Source: CAYQAE01 sp964415445 [NCBI: uncultured archaeon] (lineage in GTDB: Archaea; CAYQAE01). From it: 5,958 nt of DNA. The notes beneath the pieces were generated by a model that was not told the DNA's origin, searched no databases, and saw only the letters and a list, made by a program, of their open reading frames with translations. A program made the position numbers and the translations under genes. The stretch covers positions 1-5,958 of the forward strand of contig CAYQAE010000080.1 in assembly GCA_964415445.1 (NCBI GenBank), given 5' to 3'. Shown here piece by piece: positions 3,955 to 5,958 of the stretch (within the stretch, counting starts at the first letter, position 1; the number at the start of each line of letters is the position of its first letter).

Positions 3955-5190
3955 ATGAGCCAATTAACTAAATTTACAGAAAAAGAGATCTATGAATATC
4001 ATAAAAAAAGAAGAGGAAAAATAACAATCAAAACAAAAACACCTCTAGAGAATATAAAAGATCTAAGCTTAGCTTATACCCCCGGAGTTGCTAAAGTTTC
4101 TGAATCAATTTATAAAAATAAAAATTCAGTTTTTGAATATACTAATTTAGAAAATAATGTTGCTGTAATTACTGACGGATCAGCTGTCTTAGGTTTAGGT
4201 GATATTGGACCGTATCCTGCAATGGCTGTTATGGAAGGAAAATCTGTTTTATTTAAAGAATTAGCAGGAGTGGATGCATTTCCAATTTGTCTAAATACAA
4301 AAGATCCTAAAGAGATTATAAAAACAATAGAGAATCTCGAGCCATCATTTTCAGGGATAAATTTAGAAGATATAAAAGCACCAAAATGTTTTGAAATTGA
4401 AAAAGAGCTAAAAGAATCTATGGATATTCCAATTTTTCATGATGACCAACATGGCACAGCAATAGTAGTTTTAGCAGGGTTAATTAATGCATTAAAGGAA
4501 GTAAATAAAAAATTTCAAGATATAAAAGTAGTAATTAATGGTGCAGGTGCTGCAGGCATTGCTATTGCTAAAATACTTATAACTTTAGATACAAAAAATA
4601 TTATACTCTGTGACAGAAGGGGAGCAATTTATGAAGGTAGAGCAGGAATGAACAAATATAAAGAAGAAATTTCAAAAATAACAAACAAAGATAAAATTAG
4701 TGGAAAATTAGCTGATGTAATTAAATCTTCAGATGTATTTATTGGAGTATCTGTGGGCAATTTAGTAGATATTGATATGGTAAAATCTATGAATAAAAAT
4801 TCAATTGTTTTTGCACTAGCCAATCCTACCCCCGAAATTTCACCAGACAATGCAAAAGAGGCTGGTGCTAAAATTATAGCAACAGGTCGATCAGATTATC
4901 CAAATCAATTAAATAATGTTATGGGATTTCCTGGAATTTTCAGAGGTGCCCTAGATGTTAGGGCCAAAGATATAAATGAAGATATGAAAATTGCAGCGGC
5001 CTATGCCCTAGCTAATTTAGTAAAAGACAGCGAACTAAAAGAAGATTATATTATACCTAATCCTCTAAATAAAAAAATTGTTCCAGAAGTCGCCTACTCT
5101 GTTGCAAAAGCTGCAATAGATACAAATGTTGCTAAATTAAAATTAGATGATGATCAATTAAGAAAAAAGATAATGAAAAATATTTTTTGA
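3955..5190 (+). CDS. Malic enzyme, NAD(P)-dependent oxaloacetate-decarboxylating malate dehydrogenase
   Basis: This 411-residue cytoplasmic enzyme oxidatively decarboxylates malate to pyruvate and CO2 with reduction of NAD(P)+, using Mg2+ or Mn2+. The length fits the short prokaryotic form without the phosphotransacetylase-like C-terminal domain of the MaeB type. Visible motifs in order are YTPGVA with the general-acid Tyr41; TDGSAVLGLGDIGP (73-86); EGKS with the likely catalytic Lys96; LEDIKAP with metal ligands Glu138/Asp139; FHDDQHGTA with Asp163/Asp164; the NGAGAAG Rossmann loop (195-201); Asp220 at the end of the next strand, which favours NAD but is followed by Arg-Arg; ANPTPEI (289-295); and GRSDYPNQLNNVMGFPG (311-327). 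All key residues are present, so it should be active. It probably links the C4 pool to pyruvate and supplies reductant. It shares a transcript with the HypE-like gene that starts 6 bases downstream. Confidence 0.96.
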   Translation: MSQLTKFTEKEIYEYHKKRRGKITIKTKTPLENIKDLSLAYTPGVAKVSESIYKNKNSVFEYTNLENNVAVITDGSAVLGLGDIGPYPAMAVMEGKSVLFKELAGVDAFPICLNTKDPKEIIKTIENLEPSFSGINLEDIKAPKCFEIEKELKESMDIPIFHDDQHGTAIVVLAGLINALKEVNKKFQDIKVVINGAGAAGIAIAKILITLDTKNIILCDRRGAIYEGRAGMNKYKEEISKITNKDKISGKLADVIKSSDVFIGVSVGNLVDIDMVKSMNKNSIVFALANPTPEISPDNAKEAGAKIIATGRSDYPNQLNNVMGFPGIFRGALDVRAKDINEDMKIAAAYALANLVKDSELKEDYIIPNPLNKKIVPEVAYSVAKAAIDTNVAKLKLDDDQLRKKIMKNIF

Positions 5191-5196
5191 GATAAA

Positions 5197-5958
5197 ATGT
5201 CAGATCTTGAAGCGATAGCTAGAAAATATATCAAAAAGAATGATGAAAAAGGAGCTATAGATCATATTATTTCAGAAATATTATTTTACAAAGATATGTC
5301 CAAAAAAAAAGCTAATAAACTAGCTGTGGGAATTTATAATGAGATAAAATCAACATACATAAATAAAAATAAACTTTTAGATTATCCTAAATCAACTGTT
5401 ACAATGCACGGGGCAGGAGTAGGCTGTAGAGGTGAGGGTGATTTTTATGTACATAAAAAACTTGCAAAAATTGCTGATGTGTATAAATCTGAATTAAGTG
5501 TAAAAGATTTAGATGATTGTGGTGCATTTATAAGTTCTGATAAATTCATATTAGGCAAAATTGAAGGTATGCATTCAAGATTAAGTGATTATCCTTTTAT
5601 TTGTGGATTTCATGTGTCAAGAGCAGCTCTCAGAGACTTATATGTGAAAGGAGGTAAACCTAAAGCAATTATGATAGATATCCACCTTGCAGATGATGGA
5701 GATTTAGGAAAACTCTTTGATTATGTAGCAGGGGCAGCTACAGTTGCTAAATTATGTAAAATTCCTATAATTAGTGGAAGCACTTTAAGAATAGGTGGGG
5801 ATTTAGTAATAGGAGATAGATTGGTAGGTTGTGTTGCAGCAATCGGGGATGCAAAAAAGTTATATCCAAGAAAAAATATTAAAGAAGGACAAATAATTCT
5901 GATGACAGAAGGCAGTGGCGGTGGGACCATATCAACTGCTGCAATCTATTCTGGAAAT
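5197..5958 (+). CDS. AIR synthase-related / HypE2-like protein, C-terminus cut by the window edge
   Basis: The first 254 codons of a longer gene run off the right edge without a stop. Residues ~1-55 form a charged helical N-terminal extension. From ~64 there is a PurM/AIR-synthase-type domain: VTMHGAGVGCRGEGDF (68-83), DDCGAF (106-111), PKAIMIDIHLADDGDL (155-170), and IISGSTLRIGGDLV (191-204). A Gly-rich EGSGGGT (238-244) marks the start of the second half. Proteins of this superfamily (PurM, HypE, SelD, ThiL) bind ATP and phosphorylate or dehydrate small substrates or carbonyl groups. The extended archaeal form resembles the group named hydrogenase maturation factor HypE2 (COG1973-like), best known from methanogens; its reaction is not established. 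The start ATG is 6 bases after the malic enzyme stop and has a weak TGAGAT just ahead, so the two are almost certainly co-transcribed. The HypE C-terminal Cys motif cannot be judged because the end is missing. Confidence 0.82.
   Translation, partial: MSDLEAIARKYIKKNDEKGAIDHIISEILFYKDMSKKKANKLAVGIYNEIKSTYINKNKLLDYPKSTVTMHGAGVGCRGEGDFYVHKKLAKIADVYKSELSVKDLDDCGAFISSDKFILGKIEGMHSRLSDYPFICGFHVSRAALRDLYVKGGKPKAIMIDIHLADDGDLGKLFDYVAGAATVAKLCKIPIISGSTLRIGGDLVIGDRLVGCVAAIGDAKKLYPRKNIKEGQIILMTEGSGGGTISTAAIYSGN

Noticed and set aside
4629-4850. Minus-strand open frame inside the malic enzyme gene
   Set aside because: Antisense to the conserved Rossmann region of malic enzyme; no motif.
5721-5930. Minus-strand open frame inside the HypE2-like gene
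   Set aside because: Antisense shadow of a conserved AIR-synthase domain, proline-rich from reversed codons.

Overview
The window looks archaeal, most likely a low-GC euryarchaeon. The DNA is strongly A+T-rich. The tRNA-Thr has U as its discriminator base and no encoded CCA. TATA-like boxes sit about 25 bases ahead of expected starts, and transcription units end in oligo-T tracts rather than GC hairpins. The gene families (a MthK-type K+ channel, a HypE2-like AIR-synthase protein, a short malic enzyme) fit a methanogen-related lineage. I cannot name the genus from the sequence.

Layout. Bases 1-520 hold two unmatched minus-strand coding fragments without usable starts. One carries the C-terminal QxxxY signature of RecB-like nucleases; both look like debris of a decayed accessory gene. 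Bases 530-989 are a hicA-hicB toxin-antitoxin pair on the + strand with its own promoter. Immediately after hicB is a small GC-rich island (1010-1053) with a strong, bulged hairpin and a competing two-hairpin fold, followed by an oligo-T terminator. This is the best candidate here for an undescribed RNA element. A tRNA-Thr(UGU) lies on the minus strand at 1154-1227.

Bases 1305-3865 are a minus-strand run of three genes: a 7-TM membrane protein of unknown function, a two-TM K+ channel with a cytoplasmic RCK domain, and a free-standing RCK protein 2 bases downstream. The last two are paralogues. The free RCK begins at the point where the known channel MthK uses an internal start to make its soluble gating-ring subunit. 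The pair therefore looks like a genetic replacement of alternative initiation by gene duplication.

Bases 3955 to the right edge are a divergent + strand unit: malic enzyme (malate to pyruvate, with NAD(P)H) followed 6 bases later by a truncated AIR-synthase/HypE-like protein. The 89-base divergent promoter region contains three alternating TTTGT/ACAAA half-sites that could be an operator.
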